From Burkholderiales bacterium UBA1834 (GTDB lineage Bacteria; Pseudomonadota; Gammaproteobacteria; Burkholderiales; Burkholderiaceae_C): a stretch of 60,666 nucleotides of DNA. The notes under the pieces were generated by a model. The model did no database searches and had not been told where the DNA came from. It saw only the letters and a list, made by a program, of their open reading frames with translations. Positions 1-8,273 of the stretch are shown here, piece after piece. Location: contig DDJC01000001.1 in the NCBI GenBank assembly GCA_002339015.1, positions 1 to 60,666 of the forward strand. The letters run 5' to 3'. The position numbers and the translations under genes were made by a program. The first letter of the stretch is position 1, and every line of letters begins with the position of its first letter.

Positions 1-2
1 CC

Positions 3-1568
3 ATCGCGGCCCTGACCACCGACCAGGTGGCCAACCTGAGCTCGGCCCAGGTCGCGGCCATGACCACGACGCAGGTCGGGGCCATCGAGACGGCGGACAT
101 CGCGGCGCTCAGCAGCAGCCAGGTGGCGGTCTTCAGCAGCAGCCAGGTCGCGGCCATGAGCACGACCCAGATCGCTGCGATCGAATCTGCGGACATCAAG
201 GCGTTGAGCACCGCCGCACTGCGTGGCTTCAACACCGATGCCATCGTGGCCCTGACCACCGACCAGATCGCTGGCCTGACCACGCAGCAAGTGGCCTCCC
301 TCACCACCGCGCAGGTGGCGGCGATGGAAACCGCCGATGTGGCCGCCCTGAGCACGGCCCAGGTCTTCGCAATGACCAGCGCTGAACTGTCGGCCTTCAG
401 CTCGGCCCAGGTGGCGGCGCTGGACACGGCCGATGTGGCGGTGATCGGCACCACGGCCCTGCGCGGCCTGTCGGTTGATGCCATCCATGGCCTGAGCACC
501 GACGCGATCGTCGCTTTGACCACGACCCAGGTCGCGGCCTTCACGACGACGCAGATCCAGGCGCTGACCACCACGCAGATCCAGGCCCTGGAGACCGCCG
601 ACATCGTGGCCATGACCACGGCGCACGCGGCCGCCCTGACCACCGACCAGATCGTGGCCTTCACGACCGACCAGGTGGTGGCCCTGCAGACCGCCGACAT
701 CCATGCGATGTCCATGACGCAGGTCAGTGCTTTTGAAACGGCCGACATCGCTGTGATGTCTGGTGCCCAGCTTGATGCGATGGTGGGCGCCACTCCGATC
801 GTGCTGGACTTGGACGGCAACGGCATCAGCACCGTCTCCAGCGCCCATGGCGTGGCCTTTGACCTGAATGCCACCGGCAACACCACGACCAAGGTGGGCT
901 GGGCCTCGGCGACGGATGGTCTGCTGGTGATGGATCGCAACGGTGATGGCGTGATCAACAACGGCACGGAACTGTTCGGTGGCTCCACCCTGAACGCCTC
1001 CGGCCAGCGTGCGGGCAACGGCTATGCGGCCCTGGCGCTTGAGGATTCCAACGGCGACGGCCACATCACCTCGGCAGATGCCAGCTGGAGCAAGCTGCAG
1101 GTGTGGGTGGATGGAAACCAGAACGGTGTGACCGACGAGGGCGAGCTCAAGGGCCTGTCCGAGCTCGGCATCATCTCGATGGACCTGCATGCCACCACCG
1201 GCACGGCGGTCGACAACGGCAACCTGCTGGGCCTGGTGTCGAGCTACACCACCAACGACGGCAACAGCCATGCGATGGCCGACGTCTGGTTCCAGCGTGA
1301 TGTCAACGGCGCGCAGACGGTGACCACCGCCGACGTGCTGGCCGACCATGGCAGCTCGGCAGCACTGGAAGCCCTGTCGGCCTCATCTTCGAACACGTCT
1401 TCGGATGGTGCGTCGACGGCAGCCGACAAGGCCGGCAGCGATGCCGTGGCCATCGGTACGAACGATGTCCACGCCGCGGCGAGTACCGCGATCTCGTCAG
1501 ATGCCAGCGTGGCGGTCGACATCACCAAGGGGCTGCTGGATGACAAGAACAACAATCTGTTGATCTAA
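3..1568 (+). CDS. Octapeptide-repeat protein with C-terminal calcium-binding module (5' partial)
   Basis: The reading frame is already open at base 3, so the true start lies upstream and a GTG at 27 is only internal. The visible part begins with about 31 uninterrupted 8-residue units of the form [LMFI]-[ST]-[ST]-x-[QD]-[VI]-x-A (bases 36-779). A globular C-terminal part follows, holding EF-hand or dockerin-like loops: LDLDGNGI, MDRNGDGVINNG, DSNGDGHI and VDGNQNGVTDEGEL (residues about 260-374 counted from the GTG). The PIVLDLDG...GTELFG signature is typical of the C-termini of large calcium-binding, RTX-like secreted or adhesive proteins. No membrane segment is visible. The end (KGLLDDKNNNLLI) would suit an uncleaved type I secretion signal, but that is inference. 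An extracellular, Ca2+-stabilised structural or adhesive role is likely; the exact function is unknown. Confidence 0.85.
   Translation: MAALTTDQVANLSSAQVAAMTTTQVGAIETADIAALSSSQVAVFSSSQVAAMSTTQIAAIESADIKALSTAALRGFNTDAIVALTTDQIAGLTTQQVASLTTAQVAAMETADVAALSTAQVFAMTSAELSAFSSAQVAALDTADVAVIGTTALRGLSVDAIHGLSTDAIVALTTTQVAAFTTTQIQALTTTQIQALETADIVAMTTAHAAALTTDQIVAFTTDQVVALQTADIHAMSMTQVSAFETADIAVMSGAQLDAMVGATPIVLDLDGNGISTVSSAHGVAFDLNATGNTTTKVGWASATDGLLVMDRNGDGVINNGTELFGGSTLNASGQRAGNGYAALALEDSNGDGHITSADASWSKLQVWVDGNQNGVTDEGELKGLSELGIISMDLHATTGTAVDNGNLLGLVSSYTTNDGNSHAMADVWFQRDVNGAQTVTTADVLADHGSSAALEALSASSSNTSSDGASTAADKAGSDAVAIGTNDVHAAASTAISSDASVAVDITKGLLDDKNNNLLI
36..779 (+). repeat. Tandem octapeptide-coding repeat (24-bp units)
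   Basis: Thirty-one consecutive 24-base units encode octapeptides without a gap. Special units recur in order: an acidic unit (ETAD[IV] type), Q[VI]AA units, another acidic unit, then an ALRG unit and a DAI unit. Units 3-10 align with units 13-20, giving a higher-order repeat of ten octads (80 residues, 240 bases). From unit 20 on the alignment shifts to eleven because one DAI-type unit is duplicated. Confidence 0.9.
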
Positions 1569-1631
1569 GTCGACGGCCGGTTGCACCGGCTGGCCTTCTG
1601 AGCCTGGCGAAAGCGGGGCAGGGGCCGATCA

Positions 1632-1663
1632 GGCGGGCGCTATTCCTTCGGGAGAGCGCCCGC
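1632..1663. terminator. Bidirectional hairpin between repeat protein and murI
   Basis: A perfect 9-bp inverted repeat (GCGGGCGCT at 1633-1641, AGCGCCCGC at 1654-1662) lies between two convergent genes and overlaps the murI stop codon. The plus-strand side is followed by a moderately T-rich TTGGGTTTG. It probably serves both genes, though neither side has a strong U tract. Confidence 0.5.
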
Positions 1664-2533
1664 TTGGGTTTGAAGGTCCAGCCACGCGTAAGCCACCCGG
1701 GCCAGGTGCACAGGATCGGCACTGGACCACAGCCGGATGCTGCCGGTGCTGGTCCCGGTGCGGGCAGGGTGGCTGATGGGTAAGTCACGTACCAGACGCG
1801 CGGTCTGCCGCGACACGGCCTCGGCCGTGTCGATGATGCGCACCCCATCGCCCAGTGCCTGCTGGAACAGCGGGGCCACAAAGGGGTAGTGCGTGCAACC
1901 CAGCACGGCCGTGTCCACGCCCGCATTGATCAGGGGCTGACTGAACCGCTGGACCAGCTCACGCAATGGGCCCGAATCCAACTGGCCTTGTTCAATCTCC
2001 CGCGCCAGGCCAGGGCAGGGCTGCAGGACGATCTGGGCCTGTCCGCCATGGCGCTCGATCAGCGTGCGGAACTTCTGGCTCTGCAAGGTGAAGGGGGTGG
2101 CCAGCACGCCGATGCGCTGGTTGCGTGATTGGGCCACCGCAGGTTTCACGCCGGGCTCCACACCGACCACGGGCATCTCGGGCCAGCGTTGGCGCAGGTG
2201 GTGCACCGCCGCCGCCGTGGCGGTGTTGCATGCCACCACGATCACTTCGGCGCCTTGCGACATGAGGAAGCGGCAGATGTGTTCTGAACGCTCGCCGATG
2301 AATTCGTCCGATTTTTCGCCGTAGGGCGCGTAGCCCGAATCAGCCACATACAGCAGATCCGCCTGCGGCAGATGGTTGCGGACGGCGCGCAGCACCGACA
2401 GCCCGCCCAGGCCAGAATCGAACACGCCGATGACCGCACCGCGCCCGTGGGCGCCTGTGGCGTCAGCGTCACCGGCGCCACGTTGCGGAACGCTCAAGGG
2501 CGTGGATGAAGGCAAATCGGCTTGAACAGGCAT
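1640..2533 (-). CDS. murI: Glutamate racemase
   Basis: Interconverts L- and D-glutamate to supply D-Glu for peptidoglycan in the cytoplasm. From the ATG at 2533 the protein is 297 residues. It shows the family signature in order: GVFDSGLGG (Asp39/Ser40), ADSGYAPYG, ACNTATA with catalytic Cys102, VGVEPGVKPA, and LGCTHYPF with catalytic Cys213. The open frame runs back to 2596, but the ATG at 2533 has GGTGG just upstream and still leaves a nonconserved ~30-residue leader before the Rossmann-like start, so 2533 is preferred. It diverges from etfB and converges on the repeat protein. The paired cysteines and length fit an active enzyme. Confidence 0.95.
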   Translation of the reverse strand: MPVQADLPSSTPLSVPQRGAGDADATGAHGRGAVIGVFDSGLGGLSVLRAVRNHLPQADLLYVADSGYAPYGEKSDEFIGERSEHICRFLMSQGAEVIVVACNTATAAAVHHLRQRWPEMPVVGVEPGVKPAVAQSRNQRIGVLATPFTLQSQKFRTLIERHGGQAQIVLQPCPGLAREIEQGQLDSGPLRELVQRFSQPLINAGVDTAVLGCTHYPFVAPLFQQALGDGVRIIDTAEAVSRQTARLVRDLPISHPARTGTSTGSIRLWSSADPVHLARVAYAWLDLQTQAGALPKE

Positions 2534-2580
2534 GTCACCACCAGGGAAAACAATATTTTCTCCCCAAGGCAGGTGGTTTG

Positions 2581-2612
2581 TTGTACGGTGGCGCACGAAG
2601 TCGCGCTAGAAT
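2581..2612 (+). promoter_or_regulatory. Possible promoter of etfBA
   Basis: A TAGAAT hexamer at 2607-2612 matches a good -10 box, with TTGTAC at 2581-2586 as the best -35-like match but a long 20-bp spacer. It lies in the divergent gap upstream of etfB, about 70 bases before its start codon. The spacing makes this tentative. Confidence 0.35.
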
Positions 2613-2682
2613 CGAACGATCGTGCTTTTTTAAGTGCGCACATTTTCAATCAACTCTTCCTCATGACGCAGGAGAACATCGC

Positions 2683-3432
2683 ATGAAGGTTCTGGTTCCG
2701 GTCAAGCGGGTTGTGGACTACAACGTGAAGGTTCGCGTGAAGTCCGACGGCTCTGGTGTCGACATCGCCAACGTCAAGATGAGCATGAACCCCTTCGACG
2801 AAATCGCCGTCGAAGAGGCCACCCGCCTGAAGGAAAAGGGCGTGGTCACCGAGATCATCGCCGTCTCCGTCGGTCCTACCCAAGCCCAGGAAACCCTGCG
2901 CACGGCCATGGCCATCGGCGCCGACCGTGGCATCCTGGTGGAAACGTCGGACGAGGTCCAGCCCCTGGCCGTGGCCAAGGTGCTCAAGGCCCTGATCGAC
3001 AAGGAAAAGCCTGATCTGATCATCCTCGGCAAGCAAGCCATCGACGACGACAGCAACCAGACCGGCCAGATGGTCGCCGCCCTGGCCAACCTGCCCCAGG
3101 GCACGTTCGCCTCGAAGGTGGAAGTCGCTGGCGGCAAGGTCAACGTCACGCGTGAAGTCGACGGCGGTCTGGAAACCGTGTCCCTGAGCCTGCCGGCCGT
3201 GGTCACGACCGACCTGCGCCTGAACGAGCCGCGTTACGTCACGCTGCCCAACATCATGAAGGCCAAGAAGAAGCCCCTGGAAACGGTCAAGCCGGCCGAC
3301 CTGGGCGTGGACGTGGCCCCCCGCATCAAGACCCTGAAGGTCTCTGAGCCGCCCAAGCGTTCCGCTGGCATCAAGGTGCCCGACGTGGCCACCCTGGTGT
3401 CCAAGCTGAAGAACGACGCCAAAGTGATCTGA
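2683..3432 (+). CDS. etfB: Electron transfer flavoprotein subunit beta
   Basis: Beta subunit (249 aa) of the soluble ETF heterodimer, which takes electrons from acyl-CoA and related dehydrogenases and passes them to ETF:quinone oxidoreductase. The start MKVLVPVKRVVDYNVK, the segment KMSMNPFDEIAVEEA and the nucleotide-binding region around LIILGKQAIDDDSNQTGQM are diagnostic. The ATG at 2683 is chosen because GGAG lies 8 bases upstream and the protein begins exactly at the conserved N-terminus, although the frame extends further back. etfA follows after 14 bases, and an acyl-CoA dehydrogenase, a likely electron donor, comes next. Confidence 0.97.
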   Translation: MKVLVPVKRVVDYNVKVRVKSDGSGVDIANVKMSMNPFDEIAVEEATRLKEKGVVTEIIAVSVGPTQAQETLRTAMAIGADRGILVETSDEVQPLAVAKVLKALIDKEKPDLIILGKQAIDDDSNQTGQMVAALANLPQGTFASKVEVAGGKVNVTREVDGGLETVSLSLPAVVTTDLRLNEPRYVTLPNIMKAKKKPLETVKPADLGVDVAPRIKTLKVSEPPKRSAGIKVPDVATLVSKLKNDAKVI

Positions 3433-3446
3433 GGAGACAACGAATC

Positions 3447-4379
3447 ATGACCGCTCTCGTCATTGCTGAACACGACAACAACAGCATCAAGGCCGCCACC
3501 CTCAACACCGTGACGGCCGCCAAGGCCCTCGGTGGCGACGTGCACGTGCTGGTGGCTGGTGCCAACGCTGGTGCCGCTGCTGCCGCTGCTGCTCAAATCG
3601 CCGGTGTGGCCAAGGTGCTGCACGCTGATGGCGCCCAGCTGGCCGAAGGCCTGGCCGAGAACGTGGCTGCCCAGGTGCTGGCCATCGCTTCGAGCTACAG
3701 CCACATCGTGTTCCCCGCCACTGCCGCCGGCAAGAACGTCGCACCGCGCGTCGCCGCCAAGCTGGACGTGGCCCAGGTTTCGGAAATCACCAAGGTGGTC
3801 TCTCCCGACACGTTCGAGCGCCCCATCTACGCCGGCAACGCCATCGCCACCGTGCAATCGGCCGACTCGGTGAAGGTGCTGACCGTTCGCGGTACCGCGT
3901 TCGACGCTGCTGCCACCACCGGTGGTTCCGCCGCTGTTGAAACCCTGGCTGCCGTGGCCGATTCCGGTTTCTCGTCCTTCGTGGGCCGTGAAGTGACCAA
4001 GTCCGAGCGTCCCGAGCTGACCGCCGCCAAGATCGTGGTGTCGGGCGGCCGTGCCCTGGGCTCCGCCGAGAAGTTCAACGAAGTCATGTCGCCCCTGGCC
4101 GACAAGCTGGGCGCCGCCCTGGGTGCCTCGCGCGCTGCCGTGGACGCTGGCTACGCCCCGAACGACCTGCAGGTCGGCCAGACCGGCAAGATCGTCGCGC
4201 CCCAGCTGTACATCGCCGCCGGCATCTCCGGCGCGATCCAGCATTTGGCCGGCATGAAGGATTCGAAGGTCATCGTGGCCATCAACAAGGATCCCGAAGC
4301 CCCGATCTTCCAAGTGGCTGACTACGGCCTGGAAGCCGACCTGTTCACGGCCGTGCCGGAACTGGTCAAGGCTCTGTGA
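3447..4379 (+). CDS. etfA: Electron transfer flavoprotein subunit alpha
   Basis: Alpha subunit (310 aa), which carries most of the FAD site. The N-terminal domain resembles EtfB. The C-terminal FAD domain shows the hallmark series GRALGSAEKF, QVGQTGKIVAPQLYIA, GISGAIQH, INKDPEAPIF and ADYGLEADLF (from about residue 190 to the end). A GAGGAGA ribosome binding site overlaps the end of etfB, and the 14-base gap indicates one operon. A strong hairpin with a UUCG loop follows the gene, so etfBA may be largely insulated from the next gene. The length is normal and no defect is seen. Confidence 0.97.
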   Translation: MTALVIAEHDNNSIKAATLNTVTAAKALGGDVHVLVAGANAGAAAAAAAQIAGVAKVLHADGAQLAEGLAENVAAQVLAIASSYSHIVFPATAAGKNVAPRVAAKLDVAQVSEITKVVSPDTFERPIYAGNAIATVQSADSVKVLTVRGTAFDAAATTGGSAAVETLAAVADSGFSSFVGREVTKSERPELTAAKIVVSGGRALGSAEKFNEVMSPLADKLGAALGASRAAVDAGYAPNDLQVGQTGKIVAPQLYIAAGISGAIQHLAGMKDSKVIVAINKDPEAPIFQVADYGLEADLFTAVPELVKAL

Positions 4380-4439
4380 TTTGAATTTGAACTCATCAGC
4401 TTTCATGCAGACCTCCGATGTCTGACTGAAACCGCTGCC

Positions 4440-4470
4440 GGGGGCGTCTTTCGAGACGCCCCCTTGTCGT
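4440..4470 (+). terminator. Rho-independent-type hairpin with UUCG loop after etfA
   Basis: A perfect 10-bp GC-rich stem (4440-4449 with 4454-4463) closes a TTCG tetraloop and is followed by TTGTCGTTT. It sits between etfA and the acyl-CoA dehydrogenase on the same strand, so it is either a terminator or an attenuator separating the two. Confidence 0.75.
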
Positions 4471-4486
4471 TTCCCGGAGAATATTC

Positions 4487-6292
4487 ATGACTTACCGCGC
4501 CCCCGTCAAAGACCTGCTGTTCTGCGTCAAAGAGCTGGCTGGCATCGATCAGGTTGCCCAGCTGCCCGGCTTCGACGACGCCGGCTTCGAAACCGCCCAG
4601 GCCGTGATCGAAGAATCCGGCAAATTCAACGATGGCGTGGTGGCGCCGCTGAACTGGTCCGGTGACCAGAATCCGGCCAAGTGGAACAACGGCGTGGTCA
4701 CCACCTCGCCCGGCTTCAAGGAAGCCTACAAGGCGCTGGCCGAAGGCGGCTGGCTGGGCGTGCACCAGCCCACCGATTTCGGCGGCCAGGGCCTGCCCAA
4801 GACCATCGGCGCGGCCTGCATCGAGATCCTGGTCGGCTCGAACCTGAGCTTCTCGTTGTGCGCCATGCTGACCGGTGGCGCGGCCGAGGCCCTGATCACC
4901 GCGGGCAGCGACGAGTTGCAGCAGCGCTATCTGCCCAAGATGATCGACGGCACGTGGACGGGCACGATGAACCTGACCGAGCCGCAAGCCGGTTCGGACC
5001 TGGCCCTGGTGCGCTCCAAGGCCGTGAAGCAGAACGATGGCACCTACCGCATCAGCGGCCAGAAGATCTTCATCACCTATGGTGAACACGACATGTCCGA
5101 GAACATCGTGCACCTGGTGTTGGCCCGCACGCCCGACGCGCCCGAAGGCGTCAAGGGCATCAGCCTGTTCGTCGTGCCCAAGTTCCTGGTCAACGACGAT
5201 GGCTCCGTCGGCAAGCGCAACGATGTGTTCTGCGCCTCGCTCGAGCACAAGCTGGGCATCCATGGTTCGCCCACCGCCGTGCTGGTGTTCGGCGACAACA
5301 AGGGTGATGTGGGCGAGGGGGCCATCGGCTACATCGTCGGTGAAGAGAACCGCGGCCTTGAGTACATGTTCGTGATGATGAACGCGGCCCGCTACGACGT
5401 GGGCCTGCAGGGCATCGGCCTGTCCGAGCGCGCCTACCAGAAGGCCGTGGCCTACGCGCGTGATCGCGTGCAGTCTCGCCCTGTGGACGGCTCGCAACCC
5501 GGCTCCGCCGCCATCATCCACCACCCGGACGTCAAGCGCATGCTGCTGACGATGCGCGCGCTGACCGAAGCCGGTCGCGCCATGGCCATGGTAGGAGCCG
5601 CCGCGTATGACTTCTCGCACCACAGCCCGGATCCGGAAGTGGCCAAGCAGAACAAGGCCTTCTACGAGTACCTTGTGCCCCTGATCAAGGGCTACGGCAC
5701 CGAGAACAGCGTGGAAGTGGCCTCGCTGGGCGTGCAGGTGCATGGCGGCATGGGCTTCATCGAGGAAACCGGTGCGGCCCAGTACTACCGCGATGCCCGC
5801 ATCCTGCCGATCTACGAAGGCACGACCGCCATCCAGGCCAACGACCTGGTCGGCCGCAAGACCGCCCGTGACGGTGGCGCCGTGGCCAAGACCATCGCCG
5901 CGCAGATCGCCGACCTGGAAGGCGTGCTGAACGGCCGCGAGAGCGCCGCCGGCAAGACCATGGCCAAGCGCCTGAAGGCCGCCCGCGAGGACTTCCTGGC
6001 CGTGGTGGACTACGTGGTCGCCAACTTCAAGGCCAACCCGAATGCTGCTTTCGCCGGTTCGGTGCCCTACCTGTTCCTGGCCAGCCACCTGGTCGGCGGC
6101 TGGCAGATGGCCCGCGCCCTGATCGTGGCCGAGGACAAGCTCAAGGCCGGCGAGGACACCGAGTTCTTCACCGCCAAGGTGGCCACGGCCCGCTTCTTCG
6201 GCGACCACATCCTGACGCGAACCAGCGCGCTGCGTGCGGCCGTTCTGGAGGGCGCCGACAGCGTCACGGCCCTGCCGGTGGATCTGTTCTGA
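4487..6292 (+). CDS. Long-type acyl-CoA dehydrogenase (about 600 aa)
   Basis: FAD enzyme of the acyl-CoA dehydrogenase family, long form (601 aa) with a C-terminal extension as in DmdC/FadE-like proteins. Visible landmarks are the N-terminal helical domain, the flavin and substrate-binding MNLTEPQAGSDL and GQKIFITYGEHD, the middle beta domain, VQVHGGMGFIEE, and the likely catalytic base Glu444 in IYEGTTAIQANDL. The last ~130 residues form the extra helical domain typical of this subfamily. GGAG lies about 8 bases before the ATG. Its position after etfBA suggests ETF is the electron acceptor. The substrate (fatty acyl, branched or methylthiopropionyl CoA) cannot be told from sequence. Confidence 0.92.
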   Translation: MTYRAPVKDLLFCVKELAGIDQVAQLPGFDDAGFETAQAVIEESGKFNDGVVAPLNWSGDQNPAKWNNGVVTTSPGFKEAYKALAEGGWLGVHQPTDFGGQGLPKTIGAACIEILVGSNLSFSLCAMLTGGAAEALITAGSDELQQRYLPKMIDGTWTGTMNLTEPQAGSDLALVRSKAVKQNDGTYRISGQKIFITYGEHDMSENIVHLVLARTPDAPEGVKGISLFVVPKFLVNDDGSVGKRNDVFCASLEHKLGIHGSPTAVLVFGDNKGDVGEGAIGYIVGEENRGLEYMFVMMNAARYDVGLQGIGLSERAYQKAVAYARDRVQSRPVDGSQPGSAAIIHHPDVKRMLLTMRALTEAGRAMAMVGAAAYDFSHHSPDPEVAKQNKAFYEYLVPLIKGYGTENSVEVASLGVQVHGGMGFIEETGAAQYYRDARILPIYEGTTAIQANDLVGRKTARDGGAVAKTIAAQIADLEGVLNGRESAAGKTMAKRLKAAREDFLAVVDYVVANFKANPNAAFAGSVPYLFLASHLVGGWQMARALIVAEDKLKAGEDTEFFTAKVATARFFGDHILTRTSALRAAVLEGADSVTALPVDLF

Positions 6293-6334
6293 TCCACGCT
6301 TCATCTTCATGATGATCGCCTGAGGACACGTTGA

Positions 6335-6359
6335 GATCGGCCGCTTCATGCGGCCGATC
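6335..6359 (+). terminator. Hairpin after acyl-CoA dehydrogenase
   Basis: A perfect 10-bp inverted repeat (GATCGGCCGC at 6335-6344, its complement at 6350-6359) encloses a 5-base loop TTCAT. It lies 42 bases past the stop codon and is followed by GTTCGTC. The stem is terminator-like but the U tract is poor. Confidence 0.55.
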
Positions 6360-6450
6360 GTTCGTCAGGCTCCCCGAGATCGTTCAATGCGTCATGCCGG
6401 TTGACGCACCTTCACCGGCTGTTTTCAAGAGAAGCAAAGGTTACGAAGTC

Positions 6451-7398
6451 ATGTTGCCTCCCGTTTTGACGAGCGTTCCGTTCCCGGTGATCGCCTCGCC
6501 GATGTTCATCCTCAGCAACCCCAAGCTGGTGATCGAGCAGTGCAAGGCCGGCGTGGTGGGCTCCATGCCCGCGCTGAACGCCCGGCCGGCCGCGCAACTG
6601 GAAGACTGGCTGGCCGAGATCACCGAGACGCTGGCCGCCTACAACGCCGCCAACCCGGGCAACCCGGCCGCGCCCTTCGCGATCAACCAGATCGTGCACA
6701 AGAGCAATGACCGCCTGGAGCACGATCTGGAACTGTGCGTGAAGTACAAAGTGCCGGTGATCATCACCTCGCTGGGCGCCCGCACCGACGTGAACGAGGC
6801 CGTGCACAGCTACGGCGGCGTGGTGCTGCACGACGTCATCAACAACAAGTTCGCCCAGAAGGCCGTGGAAAAGGGCGCCGACGGCCTGATCGCCGTGGCA
6901 GCCGGGGCGGGCGGCCATGCCGGCACGACCAGCCCCTTCGCGCTGATCCAGGAGATCCGCGAGTGGTTCACCGGCCCGCTGGCCCTGTCTGGCGCGATCG
7001 CCACGGGCCGCGCCATCCTGGCCGCACGTGCGATGGGTGCTGATTTCGCCTACATCGGCTCGGCTTTCATCGCTACCGAAGAGGCGCGTGCCGCCGAGGC
7101 CTACAAGCAGATGATCGTCGACAGCAACAGCGCCGACATCGTCTACAGCAGCAAGTTCACCGGCGTGCCGGGCAACTACCTGCGCGGCTCCATCGTGGCA
7201 GCCGGTCTGGATCCGGAAGCCCTGGGCCACGGTGACCCGAGCCAGATGAGCTTCGGCAGCGGTGAGAGCAGCGCCAAGGCCTGGAAGGACATCTGGGGCA
7301 GCGGCCAGGGCATCGGCGCCATCAAGAAGATCGTGCCCACGGCTGAACTGGTGGCCCGCCTGAAGGCCGAATACGCCGAGGCGCGCGCCAGCCTCTGA
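6451..7398 (+). CDS. Nitronate monooxygenase family flavoprotein
   Basis: TIM-barrel FMN protein (315 aa) of the 2-nitropropane dioxygenase/nitronate monooxygenase family, which oxidises nitronates or acts as a related FMN oxidoreductase. Supporting motifs are PVIASPMF at the N-terminus, KCGV-like KAGVVGSMPALNARP, the central AAGAGGHAG with the conserved His, LSGAIATGRAI and GADFAYIGSAF. The frame is open from 6331, but the ATG at 6451 matches the family N-terminus and follows a purine-rich GAAGCAAAGG. It is on the same strand as the acyl-CoA dehydrogenase but separated by a hairpin. In several proteobacteria such proteins sit beside acyl-CoA genes, so the physiological substrate may not be a nitroalkane. 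Confidence 0.88.
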   Translation: MLPPVLTSVPFPVIASPMFILSNPKLVIEQCKAGVVGSMPALNARPAAQLEDWLAEITETLAAYNAANPGNPAAPFAINQIVHKSNDRLEHDLELCVKYKVPVIITSLGARTDVNEAVHSYGGVVLHDVINNKFAQKAVEKGADGLIAVAAGAGGHAGTTSPFALIQEIREWFTGPLALSGAIATGRAILAARAMGADFAYIGSAFIATEEARAAEAYKQMIVDSNSADIVYSSKFTGVPGNYLRGSIVAAGLDPEALGHGDPSQMSFGSGESSAKAWKDIWGSGQGIGAIKKIVPTAELVARLKAEYAEARASL

Positions 7399-7407
7399 GC
7401 CACAGGC

Positions 7408-8124
7408 TCAACGTCGGCCTGAGGCCCGCCATGCCGAGAATCGGTTGGCGGCCTGCTGGTCTTGCGCCTGCAGCATCTGGCTGACGGCGATCACGGCCTG
7501 GGTGCGGGAGCTCACGCGCAGGATGCGCAGCACCGAGGCGACATGGTCCTTGATGGTCTCGACCGACAGTTCCAGCTCACGGGCGATCAGCTTGTTCGGC
7601 TGGCCCTGCAGCAGCAGGGCCAGCACCTGCGTCTGGCGCTGCGTGAGGCCCAGTTGCGCGAGCGAGGCGGTCTGGAAACCCGCGGCGTTCGCCTCGTGCT
7701 GGACAGAGCCCGAGGCGCCCGCCAGCGAGCTGCCCATGCTCAGCGGAGGCACGTACACGCCGCCCGAGATCACCTGTCGCAGCGCCTCCACCAGGGTTTC
7801 GTTGCTGGCGCGCTTGGGCACGAAGCCCATGGCGCCCAGGTCGATGGCGCGGATGACGTCCGAGGTGCGGTCCGAGGCCGACACCACCACCACCGGCAGG
7901 CCCGGGTAGGCGCCGCGGAACTCCGTCAGTAGATCGAAGCCATCGGCATCGCCCAAGTGCAAATCCAGAAGGACCAGATCGAACGTGCTGTCGGCCTGGA
8001 GCATGGCGCGCGCGCCCGCGCCGCTGGAAGCTGCTGCCACCTCGACATGATCGCCCAGCCCCTGGATGACGGATTGCAGGGCCGCCAGGATGAGAGGGTG
8101 GTCGTCGATCAGCAAAACCTTCAT
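7408..8124 (-). CDS. NarL/LuxR-type response regulator
   Basis: Two-domain regulator of 238 aa. The receiver has the acidic pocket Asp7-Asp8, phospho-acceptor Asp54 in LVLLDLHLGD, a switch Ser/Ala near 82, and Lys104 in GFVPKRAS. A linker leads to a LuxR-type helix-turn-helix (LTQRQTQVLALLLQGQPNK through TIKDHVASVLRILRV, roughly residues 165-225). The ATG at 8124 is chosen because AGGAG lies 6 bases upstream and the receiver begins there. It diverges from the HlyD/M50/SecA-like locus across about 150 bases, which suggests it controls that locus. No partner histidine kinase is in the window. Confidence 0.93.
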   Translation of the reverse strand: MKVLLIDDHPLILAALQSVIQGLGDHVEVAAASSGAGARAMLQADSTFDLVLLDLHLGDADGFDLLTEFRGAYPGLPVVVVSASDRTSDVIRAIDLGAMGFVPKRASNETLVEALRQVISGGVYVPPLSMGSSLAGASGSVQHEANAAGFQTASLAQLGLTQRQTQVLALLLQGQPNKLIARELELSVETIKDHVASVLRILRVSSRTQAVIAVSQMLQAQDQQAANRFSAWRASGRR

Positions 8125-8273
8125 CGCAACTCCTAGATTGTCTTTACCGGGGGGTTTTCCGTGCTTATTTGACGCTTGGGCACCCCTACAGTGTTGATGA
8201 TAGGGCAGTCCCCCCTGTATGCAAGGTGCTGCGGGATCGATGATTGAGGGTCGATTTTCTTTTGCCTGACGAA

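Noticed and set aside
36..779. RTX nonapeptide or TAL-type repeats
   Set aside because: The period is 8 residues and lacks GGxGxD; unit sequence and length do not match TAL repeats.
4403..6349. A 648-codon open frame on the minus strand opposite the acyl-CoA dehydrogenase
   Set aside because: His/Gly/Gln-rich shadow of a GC-rich gene on the other strand; no domain, and the plus-strand gene is certain.
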